The notes under the pieces were generated by a model. That model did not search any database. It was not told the origin of the DNA and saw only the letters and a program-made list of their open reading frames with translations. Of a DNA stretch of 64,000 nt, positions 43,857 through 54,260 are shown piece by piece. The stretch comes from Billgrantia azerbaijanica. GTDB taxonomy: Bacteria; Pseudomonadota; Gammaproteobacteria; Pseudomonadales; Halomonadaceae. The DNA lies in assembly GCA_004551485.1 (NCBI GenBank), contig SBLD01000003.1, positions 310,001 to 374,000 on the forward strand, given 5' to 3'. The position numbers and the translations under genes were made by a program. How positions within the stretch are numbered: position 1 is the first letter of the stretch; every line of letters begins with the position of its first letter.

Positions 43857-44753
43857 TTACAAGTCCCGCTCCCAGCGCGGGGGATCGCCCCAGGCCGTGG
43901 CCAGGAAATCGAGCAGGCCCGCCACCTTGGCCGGCAGGTGGCGGCGCGCCGGGTAGAGCCCGTGAACGGGCAGGGTGACCGGCGCCGCGTCGGTGAGGAT
44001 CGGCACCAGGCGCCCGGCGCGCAGGCTCTCGGTGACCAGGAAGCTCGGCTGGTGGGCGATGCCCAGGCCGGCCTCGGCGGCCTGGACGATGACGTCGCCG
44101 TTGTTGCTCTCCAGGGGGCCCTGCACGCGGAGGCGTTGCCCGCCGAGCTGCCAGTCGTCGCCGCTGCCGCCCGTGCGATAGCGCAGGCAGCGGTGCGCGC
44201 CGAGCTCGGCGAGCGTGCGCGGCTCGCCGTGGCGGGCCAGGTAGTCCGGCGAGGCGCACAGCAGCAGGCGGCAGCGCGTCAGCCGGCGGGCCACCAGGCT
44301 GGAGTCGGGCAGGCTGCCGATGCGGATGGCCAGGTCGTAGCCCTCCTCGAGGAGGTCGACGCGGCGGTCGTTGAGGTCGAGGCGCACCTCGAGCGCTGGG
44401 TGCGCGGCCATGAAGCGGGCGATTTCGGGGGCCAGGTGGCGGGTGCCGAAGGACATGGGACCGTTGACGCGCAGCCGGCCGCGCATCTCGGCGACGGCCG
44501 TGCCGACCTCGGCCTCGGCCTCCTCGAGCGCCTGCAGGATCTCCTGCGCCCGGATCAGGTAGCGCTCGCCGGCCTCGGTCAGGTGCAGCCGGCGCGTGGT
44601 GCGCTGGAGCAGCCGCACGCCGAGGTGCGCCTCGAGCGCCATGACCTGGCGGGACACCCGGGTGCGCGACAGCCCCAGGGCCTCCGCCGCGCGGGTGTAG
44701 CTGCCCCGTTCGGCCACGCGCACGAAGGCGGTGATGGAATCCAGCAGGTGCAT
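43857..44753 (-). CDS. LysR-family transcriptional regulator
   Basis: 298 residues. N-terminal winged helix (MHLLDSITAFVRVAERGSYTRAAEALGLSRTRVSRQVMALEAHLG, shown in parts) at 1-60, then a substrate-binding domain of the CrgA/DsdC-like group with RVNGPMSFG and GYDLAIRIG. It is upstream of and codirectional with doxX, 124 bases away, and is the likely regulator of the DoxX-DODA pair (inference from context). The gap holds T-N11-A-like sequences but none I can assign. Confidence 0.88.
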   Translation of the reverse strand: MHLLDSITAFVRVAERGSYTRAAEALGLSRTRVSRQVMALEAHLGVRLLQRTTRRLHLTEAGERYLIRAQEILQALEEAEAEVGTAVAEMRGRLRVNGPMSFGTRHLAPEIARFMAAHPALEVRLDLNDRRVDLLEEGYDLAIRIGSLPDSSLVARRLTRCRLLLCASPDYLARHGEPRTLAELGAHRCLRYRTGGSGDDWQLGGQRLRVQGPLESNNGDVIVQAAEAGLGIAHQPSFLVTESLRAGRLVPILTDAAPVTLPVHGLYPARRHLPAKVAGLLDFLATAWGDPPRWERDL

Positions 44754-44811
44754 GGCGGTTTCCGTACAGGGTTCAGGGGCCTTATACCATGCCCGCGCGT
44801 GCCGCCGCCGG

Positions 44812-45840
44812 CTACTCCGCGCACACCGGCGCGCGCATCTCGCCGCGCAGCGGGCGGGACAGGGCGTCGCGCAGCGCCTGGCCGCGCTGCGCGCGGGCCA
44901 GCAGCACCTCCAGCTTGGCGATTGCCGCCTCGGGGGTGATGTCCTGGCCGGCGATGACGCCGACGTCGCCGAGTCGCCCGCCGCTGGCGTAGGTGCCCTG
45001 CTGCACCGTGCCCTGGCCGCACTGGGTCACGTTGACGATGGCCAGGCCGCGTTCGGTGGCCTGGCGCAGGCAGGCGAGCAACTGGCCGTCGAGGCCGGGC
45101 GGGTTGCCGACACCGTAGGTCAACAGCACCAGGCCCTGCAGCTGCGGGTCGTCGAGCTGCCGGGCTACCTGGCGCGGCGCCAGCCCGGGGTGGCAGTGCA
45201 GCACGCCGACGCGCCCCGCCGCGAAGGCGGCCGGGGTCAGGTCGGGGACGCCGACCGGCAGCGCCGGGAGGTCGGCGAGGCGCAGCGCGATGCCCGCCTC
45301 GCCGAGCCAGGGGGCATTGGGCGAGTCGAAGGCGTCCAGGCCCTGGGTGCGGCACTTGCGTGCGCGGTTGCCGCGCAGCAGGCGGTCGTGGAAGGCGACG
45401 CACACCTCGCGGGGGGCGTGCGGATGCCCGGCCGCCTGCAGGGCCAGCAGGACGTTGTTCAGGGCGTCGCTGCGCGGCTCGCCCAGCGGGATCTGGGCGC
45501 CGGTGAGCACCACCGGCTTGTCCAGTGCGCCGAGCAGGAAGGAGAGCGCCGCGGCGGTGTAGGCCAGGGTGTCGGTGCCGTGCAGGATCACGAAGCCGTC
45601 GTAGCTCGCCCACGCCTCGGCCAGGACGGCGATCAGCCGATTCCAGGTCGCGGGGGTGAGGTCGGCGCTGTCGATCAGCGGGTGCAGGGTCAGCAGGTCG
45701 TGGTCGGGCAGGCGGCCGGCCGGCTGGGCCGCCAGCGCCGCCTCCAGTTGCTCGGCGAAGCGCGGCGAGGGCACGTAGCCCGCCGGCGAGGGCCGCATGC
45801 CCAGGGTGCCGCCGGTGTAGAGGATCAGCAGGCGTGCCAT
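44812..45840 (-). CDS. ansA: Type I L-asparaginase
   Basis: 342 residues from the ATG at 45840, two bases after the aspA stop, so the two are coupled. First active-site motif LYTGGTLG with nucleophile T12, second motif ILHGTDTLAYTAAAL near 86-100, plus VVLTGAQIPLGEPRSDAL. No signal peptide, as expected of cytoplasmic AnsA. It converts asparagine to aspartate and ammonia, feeding AspA next door. Confidence 0.93.
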   Translation of the reverse strand: MARLLILYTGGTLGMRPSPAGYVPSPRFAEQLEAALAAQPAGRLPDHDLLTLHPLIDSADLTPATWNRLIAVLAEAWASYDGFVILHGTDTLAYTAAALSFLLGALDKPVVLTGAQIPLGEPRSDALNNVLLALQAAGHPHAPREVCVAFHDRLLRGNRARKCRTQGLDAFDSPNAPWLGEAGIALRLADLPALPVGVPDLTPAAFAAGRVGVLHCHPGLAPRQVARQLDDPQLQGLVLLTYGVGNPPGLDGQLLACLRQATERGLAIVNVTQCGQGTVQQGTYASGGRLGDVGVIAGQDITPEAAIAKLEVLLARAQRGQALRDALSRPLRGEMRAPVCAE

Positions 45841-45842
45841 GC

Positions 45843-47243
<1,401 letters not shown>

Positions 47244-47271
47244 GGCGTAAACGCTCTTGCGTCAGACGAGA

Positions 47272-47302
47272 GCGCCGGCCCCGCCGAGGGCGGGGCCGGC
47301 GC
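47272..47302 (-). terminator. Long GC hairpin between AGCS and aspA genes
   Basis: A perfect 14-bp stem (GCGCCGGCCCCGCC with GGCGGGGCCGGCGC) and a three-base loop, 22 bases past the AGCS stop on the minus strand. Little T-tract follows, so it may be a partial terminator or processing site setting the AGCS to aspA ratio. Confidence 0.6.
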
Positions 47303-47323
47303 GGTGGTGGGACGGGCGATGGC

Positions 47324-48799
47324 TCACTCCGCGGCTGGGGCGCGCTGGCCGCTGGCGCCGCCGGCCGGCAGGCGCTCCCGGTCCTCCGGCTCGAGGTCCC
47401 AGGCCTGCGGGTAGAGGTTGAGGTCGGGGTGCTGGCCGGCGTCGAAGACCGGCTGGGCCACGCCCTGGCGGCGCTGGTCGTCGTAGTCCTTGAGGATGCG
47501 CAGGCCCTTCTTGAACAGCAGGATCAGCGCGGCCAGGTTGGTCACCGCCAGCAGGCCCATGGTCACGTCGGCGAAGCCGAACACCGTGCCCAGGTCGGTG
47601 GTGGCGCCCCAGCACACCAGCAGCACGATCGCCACGCGAAAGGCGTTGAACAGGTTCTGGTTGTCGCGACTGAAGAAGTTCAGGCTGTTCTCGCCCAGGT
47701 AGTAGTTGTAGAGGATGGTGCTGAAGGCGAACAGCAGCAGCGCCACGCTGACGAAGGAGCGGCCCCACTCGCCGACGTGGTCGGCCAGCGCCGCCTGGGT
47801 CAGGGCGATGCCCTCGACGTTGCCGCCGGCACCCGGGTCATAGGCGCCGCTGAGCAGGATCAGGAAGGCGGTGGAGGAGCAGATGATCAGGGTGTCGATG
47901 AACACCGAGAAGGCCTGCACGATGCCCTGGTTGGCCGGGTGCGGCACATAGGCCACGGCGGCCACGTTCGGGGCGCTGCCGAGGCCAGCCTCGTTGGAGA
48001 ACAGGCCGCGCTTGAGGCCCATCATGAGGGCCGCGCCGATACCGCCGCCGATGGCCGGCTCGAGGCCGAAGGCGCTCTTGACGATCAGGGTCACCACCGC
48101 GGGCACGCTGCCCAGGTTCATGGCGACGACGATCAGCGCGATCAGCAGGTAGCCCACGGCCATGAACGGCACCAACACCTCGGAGATGCGGGCGATCCGC
48201 TTGATGCCGCCGAAGATGATCAGGCCGACCAGCATGGCCAGGGCGATGCCGCTGTAGAGGACCGGCACGCCGAAGGCGTCGTTGAAGGAGGTCGACACGG
48301 CGTAGGACTGCAGGGCGGTGAAGGCGAAACCGAAGGTCAGCAGCAGCAGCGCGGAATAGAAGCCCGCCAGCCAGCGCCAGTTGCGGCCCAGGCCCTTGAC
48401 GATGTAGTAGGCCGGGCCGCCGCGATAGGTGCCGTCGCTCTGTGGCTGCTTGAAGGTCTGCGCCAGGGTGCATTCCAGGAAGCTCGTGGCCATGCCCATC
48501 AGGCCGACCAGCCACATCCAGAACACCGCCCCCGGGCCGCCCAGGGTGATGGCCACGGCGACGCCGGCGATGTTGCCGCCGCCCACGCGGCCGGCCACCG
48601 ACAGCACCAGCGCCTGGAAGCTGCTGAGGTGGCCGTGCTTGTCATGGCGGAAGGCCTGGCGCGATCCCAGGATCTGGAACATGCGGCCGAAGTAGCGGAA
48701 CTGGACGAAGCGCGAGGCGACGGTGAAGCCGATGCCCACGGCGACCAGCAGCACGAGAAGGAGTTTGCCCCAGAGGAGCTCGTTGAGCAGATCAAGCAT
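47324..48799 (-). CDS. Alanine/glycine:cation symporter (AGCS family)
   Basis: 491 residues with about ten helices. The AGCS signature GRVGGGNIAGVAVAI lies near residue 70, and LFSNEAGLGSAPNVAAVAY in the middle is also diagnostic. It takes up alanine, glycine or related amino acids with sodium. A -10-like TACAAT (48819-48814, minus strand) and GGAG before the ATG mark its start. The neighbour genes suggest asparagine, aspartate or alanine as substrate. Confidence 0.92.
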   Translation of the reverse strand: MLDLLNELLWGKLLLVLLVAVGIGFTVASRFVQFRYFGRMFQILGSRQAFRHDKHGHLSSFQALVLSVAGRVGGGNIAGVAVAITLGGPGAVFWMWLVGLMGMATSFLECTLAQTFKQPQSDGTYRGGPAYYIVKGLGRNWRWLAGFYSALLLLTFGFAFTALQSYAVSTSFNDAFGVPVLYSGIALAMLVGLIIFGGIKRIARISEVLVPFMAVGYLLIALIVVAMNLGSVPAVVTLIVKSAFGLEPAIGGGIGAALMMGLKRGLFSNEAGLGSAPNVAAVAYVPHPANQGIVQAFSVFIDTLIICSSTAFLILLSGAYDPGAGGNVEGIALTQAALADHVGEWGRSFVSVALLLFAFSTILYNYYLGENSLNFFSRDNQNLFNAFRVAIVLLVCWGATTDLGTVFGFADVTMGLLAVTNLAALILLFKKGLRILKDYDDQRRQGVAQPVFDAGQHPDLNLYPQAWDLEPEDRERLPAGGASGQRAPAAE

Positions 48800-48877
48800 G
48801 ATGGGTCTCCGCTATTGTAGTAGTGGTAGCGCTCCCCGATTGAAGCAGCTGACCCGGCTGCGGAAACTTGGCGCAAC

Positions 48878-48941
48878 GGTGCACAGCGGTGCACACTTGG
48901 TGCCTCCAAGTGCACCAGACTGCACCACCTCGCCCGGTGCA
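48878..48941. promoter_or_regulatory. Array of GGTGCAC motifs between AGCS and the HTH gene
   Basis: GGTGCAC occurs at 48878-48884 and 48888-48894 (10 bases apart), GGTGC at 48899, the inverse GTGCACC at 48910-48916 and TGCACC at 48921-48926, with GGTGCAG at 48935. Spacing near one helical turn and mixed orientation are typical of a multi-site operator. It lies 80-140 bases upstream of the AGCS start and just before the HTH gene. Confidence 0.65.
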
Positions 48942-48960
48942 GTGACCAGGAGCCAGCGGC

Positions 48961-49767
48961 ATGCAAGACGACTTCGTGGCCAACCTGCGCCTGCTGTGCG
49001 GGTACTACCCCTCCATCGCCGAGGTGTGCCGACGCCTGCAGATCAACCGCGCCCAGTTCAACCGCTACCTCAGCGGTCGCTACCGCCCGCGCCACCGGGT
49101 CATGCAGCGCATCTGCGCGCTGTTCGGCGTCGAGGCGCACGAGCTCGATCTGCCCCATGCGGAGTTCCGCACCCTGGTCCAGGCCGGCCGCGATGCCCGC
49201 GCGGCGGCGTCCGGGCTGCCCGCGGCGTGGCCGGGCGAGCTGCTGGCCCGAGGGCAGGAGGGCATGGCGCGCTACCTCGGGTGCTACTTCGAGTACTACC
49301 GCTCGATGTCCCAGCCCGGACGCCTGATCCGCACCCTGGTCTGCCTGGAGGCCCGCGACGAGGGCGTGGTCTACCAGCGCACCGAGCGCATGCGGGTGCG
49401 CCCCGGCGCGCGCACCTGCCACAACCGCTATCACGGCCTCGCCTTGCGCCTGGCGGACCGCCTCTTCCTGGTCGATCACGAGACGCTCAACGGCAACGAG
49501 GTGACCCAGACCATCCTGTTCCCCAGCTTCCAGAGCCAGGTGCACCGTCTGACGGGGCTGAAGCTCGGGGTTGCCGACAACAGCGAACGCATGCCCTGCT
49601 GCGTCCGCGTCGTCTACGAACGCCTCGACGAACAGGTGAGTATGCGGCGCGCCCTGTCGCAGTGCGGCCTGCTGGCCGAGGACGATCCCGCGATCGACCC
49701 CGAGCTCCGCGATCGCCTGCGCAACGACATCGCCCCGGGCGAGCGGCACTTCCGCGCGCGGCACTGA
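48961..49767 (+). CDS. XRE-type helix-turn-helix regulator
   Basis: 268 residues. An N-terminal HTH (about 15-62: SIAEVCRRLQINRAQFNRYLSGRYRPRHRVMQRIC in parts) is joined to a C-terminal domain of about 180 residues with no motif I recognise (EYYRSMSQPGRLIRTLVCLEA, YHGLALRLADRLFLVDHE). The C-terminal part may sense a ligand. Divergent from the AGCS-aspA-ansA unit with a repeat-rich operator region between, so it is probably its regulator. CCAGGAGCC precedes the ATG. Confidence 0.82.
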   Translation: MQDDFVANLRLLCGYYPSIAEVCRRLQINRAQFNRYLSGRYRPRHRVMQRICALFGVEAHELDLPHAEFRTLVQAGRDARAAASGLPAAWPGELLARGQEGMARYLGCYFEYYRSMSQPGRLIRTLVCLEARDEGVVYQRTERMRVRPGARTCHNRYHGLALRLADRLFLVDHETLNGNEVTQTILFPSFQSQVHRLTGLKLGVADNSERMPCCVRVVYERLDEQVSMRRALSQCGLLAEDDPAIDPELRDRLRNDIAPGERHFRARH

Positions 49768-49782
49768 GCCGGCGCGTCCGCC

Positions 49783-50973
49783 TCAGTAGCCGGTCATCTC
49801 CAGGTACCCACGGCCGCGCGCCTCGCCGCTGTCGCGATCACGGACCGTGACTTCCCCCTCCCAATACGGCACCGAGGTGGGCATCCAGCGCTCGGCGTGG
49901 GGCGCCGCGACGATCAGGTCGAGATCGTGTGCCGGCACCTCGATACGCCAGCGGGTGGGCAGCTCGCGCCCGGCGACGGTCGCGGTGGCCAGCGCCGTCA
50001 GGGCGAGGTCGTCGGGGGCGAGCGGCGTGGGCGTACCGTCGGGGGCGATCCAGGTGCCGGCGCGGTAGTCGCTCTCCCCGTCGTCGCCGCCGCGCAGCCG
50101 GAAGGCCATCAGCTTGTGGCCGCTCGCCAGGTGCAGCGAGAACCAGTCCCAGCCCTGCTGGCGCGCGTCGAGCAGCTGGCTGCTCCACTCGCGGTCGAGC
50201 CAGGCCCGGCCGTGCACCGCGCGGGTCTCGCCGTCGAGCGTCACCTCGCCGTCGACGCGCCAGAACGGCTGGCTGTAGTACATGGAACCAGAGGACATCG
50301 AGCCCTGGCCGTCGGCGGCCTTCTGGCTGAAGCCGTCGTCGCCGTGGCGCACCAGCGGCCCCTCGGCGGTCAGATCGAGCCGGTAGCCGAAGCGCGCCTC
50401 GCCTTCGCCTGCGAAGGCGGTGAGGGTCAGCCGTTCGAAGGTATCGGCGTCGGGATCGTCGACCCGGCTGGCCAGCTTCCAGTCGTCGAGCCAGGCGCGA
50501 AACGGAGCGGCCCGGGCCCCCGCTTGCCCCTCCTCGCGCGACGAGTGGCCGCGCGCAAAGCGCTCCGCCACCCGGTGAGTCTCGCCCTGCGATACCGCCA
50601 GGTGCGCCATCCACAGCTGGTCGGCGACCCAGGGGCCAGGGATGGAGCGATCGTTGGGCGGTACCTCCCTCGGTGGAGACAGCGCCTGGCGGAATAGCGT
50701 CCACTGCACGCCCAGCGGCTTGCCCGCTTCGTTCGCCAGGTTGGCGGTGAGGTACCACCACTCGATGCGATAGTCGGGGTGGGGGCCGTGGTCGGCGGGG
50801 AAGCGCAGCGGCGTGCCGGGATGCGCCCGGGCGAAGTCGCCGGCGGCCTCGCCCAGACCAGCGAAGCCGGTGCCGCCGGGCGCCTCGCGCGATTCGTCAC
50901 AGCCCGCCAGCAGCAGCGTGGCCAGCAGGAGGGCCAGTCGCATGAGCGCGGCGGTCAGTAGCCGAAGGGTCAT
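49783..50973 (-). CDS. AttH/CrtC-like lipoprotein (lipocalin-like hydrolase family)
   Basis: 396 residues from the ATG at 50973, overlapping the permease stop by four bases. Lipoprotein signal with lipobox LLLAGC. The body matches the AttH/carotenoid 1,2-hydratase-like family: ADHGPHPDYRIEWWYLTANL, MAHLAVSQGETH, HGRAWLDREWSSQLL and GWDWFSLHLASGHKLMAFRLR. Agrobacterium AttH is in an ABC exporter gene group, as here. Function is not established; a role on lipids or isoprenoids in the envelope has been suggested by fold. Confidence 0.85.
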   Translation of the reverse strand: MTLRLLTAALMRLALLLATLLLAGCDESREAPGGTGFAGLGEAAGDFARAHPGTPLRFPADHGPHPDYRIEWWYLTANLANEAGKPLGVQWTLFRQALSPPREVPPNDRSIPGPWVADQLWMAHLAVSQGETHRVAERFARGHSSREEGQAGARAAPFRAWLDDWKLASRVDDPDADTFERLTLTAFAGEGEARFGYRLDLTAEGPLVRHGDDGFSQKAADGQGSMSSGSMYYSQPFWRVDGEVTLDGETRAVHGRAWLDREWSSQLLDARQQGWDWFSLHLASGHKLMAFRLRGGDDGESDYRAGTWIAPDGTPTPLAPDDLALTALATATVAGRELPTRWRIEVPAHDLDLIVAAPHAERWMPTSVPYWEGEVTVRDRDSGEARGRGYLEMTGY

Positions 50974-53486
50974 GGGCGTTCCCCCTCGGCGAGCAGGGCG
51001 CGGGGGGGCGTGCGCCACAGGCGCAGCGCCGGCAGGGCGGCGGCGACGAGTGCCACGCCCACGGCGGTGGCGAGCGTCAGCGCCATCTCGCCGGGAAAGA
51101 GGTGCAGCGGCAGCCGCCAGCCGAAGGCGGCGACGTTGATCACCGCGACCAGGCCCAGCGCCAGCAGGCTGCCGAGCGGCAGCGCGAGCAGGCCGGTGGC
51201 CAGCGCCGCCCCGCCCAGTTGGACGAGCTGCACCCGGGCGAGCCGGGCGCGCGGCACGCCCAGCGCCCACAGCGGCGCCAACTGGGCGCGGCGCTCCCGC
51301 GCCTGGGCGAGCAGGCTCGCCAGCAGCGCCAGGGCCGCCACGGCGAGCGTCAGGGCGCTCAACGCGCGGGTGATGGTGAAGGTGCGCTCGAAGATCGTCA
51401 CCGAGACACGCTTCACCTCGCGCTGATCCACCAGGCTGTCGCGGCCCAGCGCGAAGCGTTCGCGCAGCGCCCGGCCCAGCGCCTCGGCGTCAGCGCCGTC
51501 GGCGAGCACGATGCCGATGGAGCTCGGCGCGCCGGCGAAGCGGCGGGCGAGCTGCGGCGTGGCGAGCAGCACCTCGCCGCGGGTATTGCCGTAGTCGGGG
51601 TAGACCGCCGCCACGGCGAGCGTCTCGCGGCGCCCGCCGGCGTCGAGGGTGAGGCGGTCGCCCGGGGCGAGCCCCTCGGCGATCGCCAGCTGCTCGTTGA
51701 CGAAGGCCGCGCCCGCGCCGAAGGCCCGCCAGGCGGCGTCGCGGCCGCCCTGGGTATCGAGCAGCGGCCAGTGGGGCACCAGCGCCGCGCCGGGGGTGAT
51801 GCCGTAGAGGCTGACCGGCCGGCTGAGCGGGCGCACGGTGCCGCTTCGTTCGGCCTTGCGCAGGGTCGCCTCGGCGTGGCGGGTGGGCAGCGTCTCGGCC
51901 ACCTCGGGGCGTTCGTCGAGCCACGCCTCGATCGTCGCGAAGTGCTCCGGCGGCGGGCGCAGGTAGTATTCGGCGACCAGGCGCTGGTCCAGCCAGTCGA
52001 GGAAGGTGAGGCGAAAGCCGCCCACCATGCTGCCGATGCCCAGGTTGGCGGCCAGCGCGATGAGCAGCGCCATCATGGCCAGCGACAGCCGCGGCAGCTG
52101 CAGCTGCAGGTCGGCCAGCGCCCACTGCGCCAGCGGCCGGCGGCGCACGAGCGGTGCCAGCCCGGCCAGCGCCAGCGCCAGCAGCGGCGGCAGCCACAGG
52201 GCGCTGGCGAGCAGCAGCGCCGCGATCAGGGCGAAGCCGGCGATGAGCCCCTCGCCGGGCGGCCGGCCGGCCAGCCAGGCCCACAGCACCAGGCCCGCGG
52301 CCGCCACCAGCGCCCCGGCCAGCACCAGGCCGCGCAGCTGGCGAAGGAAGCCCGCGCGCCACGCCTGGGCCTGGCCGAGGCCCAGCACGCTGAGCCGTGC
52401 CGCGCGCCACAGCACGCCGCTGCCGGCCAGGAAAAGCCCGCCGAGGGTCACGCCCAGCCCGCCCAGCCAGTAGTGCCAGGGCAGCTGCAGGCGGGTGCCG
52501 ACGGCGGTGCCGTAGAGGCTCTCCAGGGTGGCGGCGACGTCGGGCAGCAGCGCCTGGGCCAGCCCCACGCCGCTGACGATGCCGGCGAGCGCCCCGAGCG
52601 CCCCGAGCAGCACCAGCTCGAGTGCCAACAGGCCCACCAGCGCTCGGGCGGAGACGCCCAGTGCACGCAGGGTGCGCAGCAGGCCGAGGCGTTGCTCCAG
52701 CGCCAGGCCGAGCGCCGCCTGGACGATGAACAGCCCCACCACCAGCGCCAGCAGCGCCATGGCGGTGAGGTTGAGGTGGAAGCTCTCGGTGAGCTGGCCC
52801 GGTTCGAGCAGGGTGTCGGCGCGGGTCAGCACGAAGCCGGGGGGCGCGGCCTCGAGCGCCCCCGGGACGGTGACCAGGCGGCTGAGCCTCTCGTCACTGT
52901 CGAGCAGCGCCGCCGCCGCAGCGATGTCCGTCACCAGGGTGTCCGGCGGCAGGCGCGGTGCCAGGGCGAGCGGCGGCAGGCGGCGACCGTCGGCCAGCCG
53001 TGGCTCGGCGCCCGCTGCCGCGCCGGGTGCCATGCCCAGGGCGGCAAGGCTGTCCGGGGCGAGGCGCGTCCGCCAGGGCGGGGTGAGAAAGGCCGTGAGC
53101 CCGCCCTGGCTCGACGACGAAGCGGCGCCGGCGGTGGCGAAGGCGCTGTCGGCGGGCAGGGTGAGCGGGTCGATGCCGATCAGCGTCAGGCGCTCGCCGC
53201 TGGGCGTTTCCACCTCGCCCTCCAGCAGCGGCGAGACGGGCAGTCCTGCGCGGCGCAGGGCCAGGAAGTCGTCGCGGGTCGGCGGCGCGCCGTCGCGGCG
53301 CTCCAGGCGATCCAGGCCGGTGGCGAAGAGCGCCTCGGCACGGGCATAGCTGTCGCGGGCCGAGGCGTTGATCGCCTGCACGCCGCTCCACAGGGCGCTG
53401 GCCACCCACAGGCCGAGCAGCAGCAGGGCGAGCTGGCCGGGGTGGCGGCGGTAGTGGGAGAGCAGGGCGGCAAGCGCGGTGAGCAT
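50970..53486 (-). CDS. ABC transporter permease, FtsX/MacB-like
   Basis: 838 residues. N-terminal helix (AALLSHYRRHPGQLALLLLGLWVASAL), large periplasmic loop, a block of helices at about 245-470 and a final group of three or four helices at about 715-825. This is the duplicated FtsX-domain layout of AttF/YbbP-type permeases that move lipids or lipoproteins. Its ATPase partner is encoded at 54257, separated by the TVP38 gene. The AttH-like lipoprotein follows, coupled by four bases. Confidence 0.88.
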   Translation of the reverse strand: MLTALAALLSHYRRHPGQLALLLLGLWVASALWSGVQAINASARDSYARAEALFATGLDRLERRDGAPPTRDDFLALRRAGLPVSPLLEGEVETPSGERLTLIGIDPLTLPADSAFATAGAASSSSQGGLTAFLTPPWRTRLAPDSLAALGMAPGAAAGAEPRLADGRRLPPLALAPRLPPDTLVTDIAAAAALLDSDERLSRLVTVPGALEAAPPGFVLTRADTLLEPGQLTESFHLNLTAMALLALVVGLFIVQAALGLALEQRLGLLRTLRALGVSARALVGLLALELVLLGALGALAGIVSGVGLAQALLPDVAATLESLYGTAVGTRLQLPWHYWLGGLGVTLGGLFLAGSGVLWRAARLSVLGLGQAQAWRAGFLRQLRGLVLAGALVAAAGLVLWAWLAGRPPGEGLIAGFALIAALLLASALWLPPLLALALAGLAPLVRRRPLAQWALADLQLQLPRLSLAMMALLIALAANLGIGSMVGGFRLTFLDWLDQRLVAEYYLRPPPEHFATIEAWLDERPEVAETLPTRHAEATLRKAERSGTVRPLSRPVSLYGITPGAALVPHWPLLDTQGGRDAAWRAFGAGAAFVNEQLAIAEGLAPGDRLTLDAGGRRETLAVAAVYPDYGNTRGEVLLATPQLARRFAGAPSSIGIVLADGADAEALGRALRERFALGRDSLVDQREVKRVSVTIFERTFTITRALSALTLAVAALALLASLLAQARERRAQLAPLWALGVPRARLARVQLVQLGGAALATGLLALPLGSLLALGLVAVINVAAFGWRLPLHLFPGEMALTLATAVGVALVAAALPALRLWRTPPRALLAEGERP

Positions 53487-53576
53487 GGGGCTGATGGCGA
53501 TAGCGCGGGATGATGGCGGATCGTCTCACACTAATGCCCCGACGGGGAGGCGGGCCAGGCTCGGTGGTCTCCCCGA

Positions 53577-54260
53577 CTAGTCGAGATGCAGCCACCTGGC
53601 CAGTCGCGAATGGCGATGACGGTGCAGGTACCAGGGCAGCAGGGCCATGATGGCGAGGAGCGTGGCGGCCGCCGTGGTGCTGAGCAGGGGGTGGAGCGCG
53701 AAGGTGTGGCCGAGACTGGCGAAGACCACGGTCATCGGCAGCATGCCGATGACCGTGGCCAGGGCGAAACGCCATGCTTGGATGGCGGTCACGCCGGCGG
53801 CATAACTGATCAGGGCGAAGGAAAAGATGGGTATCAGGCGGGTGAGCAGCACCGTGATGAAGAGCAAGCGCTGCGAGCCTTGTGCTCCGAACAGCGGATT
53901 GTTCCGAAAGCGCTCGCGCAACGGGTCACGCCCCAGCAGCCGGGCGAGGAAGAAGGCGATCAGTGCCCCGCTCAGGGCGCCGGTCACCGACAGCATGGCC
54001 CCGGGAACGATACCGAAGGCCATCCCCGCGGCGGCGGTGATCGGCAGCGTGGGAAGGGGGCCGACCACCACCGTCAGCACCATGAGGGCCAGCAGCAGCA
54101 GCGGCCCCAGGGCGCCGTGGCCGTTCAACCACAGGGAAAGGGCATCGGGCGACAGGGAGTCGGGCATGCCCAACTGCCTCAGCACCAGCCACACCAGGGC
54201 CATGCTGATCGCCGCGGCGACGATCAGGCCGAGACGAAACCGCCAGTCACGCCGGGTCAT
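53577..54260 (-). CDS. TVP38/TMEM64-family membrane protein
   Basis: 227 residues from the ATG at 54260, overlapping the ABC ATPase stop by four bases. Six helices; the SNARE-associated/DedA-like core reads GPLPTLPITAAAGMAFGIVPGAMLSVTGALSGALIAFFLARLLGRD in pieces near 70-115, then RLIPIFSFALISYAAGVT. Bacterial relatives of this family are linked to lipid scrambling. Placement between the ATPase and permease of one ABC transporter is unusual and suggests a shared envelope function. Confidence 0.87.
   Translation of the reverse strand: MTRRDWRFRLGLIVAAAISMALVWLVLRQLGMPDSLSPDALSLWLNGHGALGPLLLLALMVLTVVVGPLPTLPITAAAGMAFGIVPGAMLSVTGALSGALIAFFLARLLGRDPLRERFRNNPLFGAQGSQRLLFITVLLTRLIPIFSFALISYAAGVTAIQAWRFALATVIGMLPMTVVFASLGHTFALHPLLSTTAAATLLAIMALLPWYLHRHRHSRLARWLHLD

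Noticed and set aside
51102-53513. 803-residue rightward frame over the ABC permease
   Set aside because: Antisense shadow rich in Gln, Gly and Arg; the permease has a coherent membrane topology.
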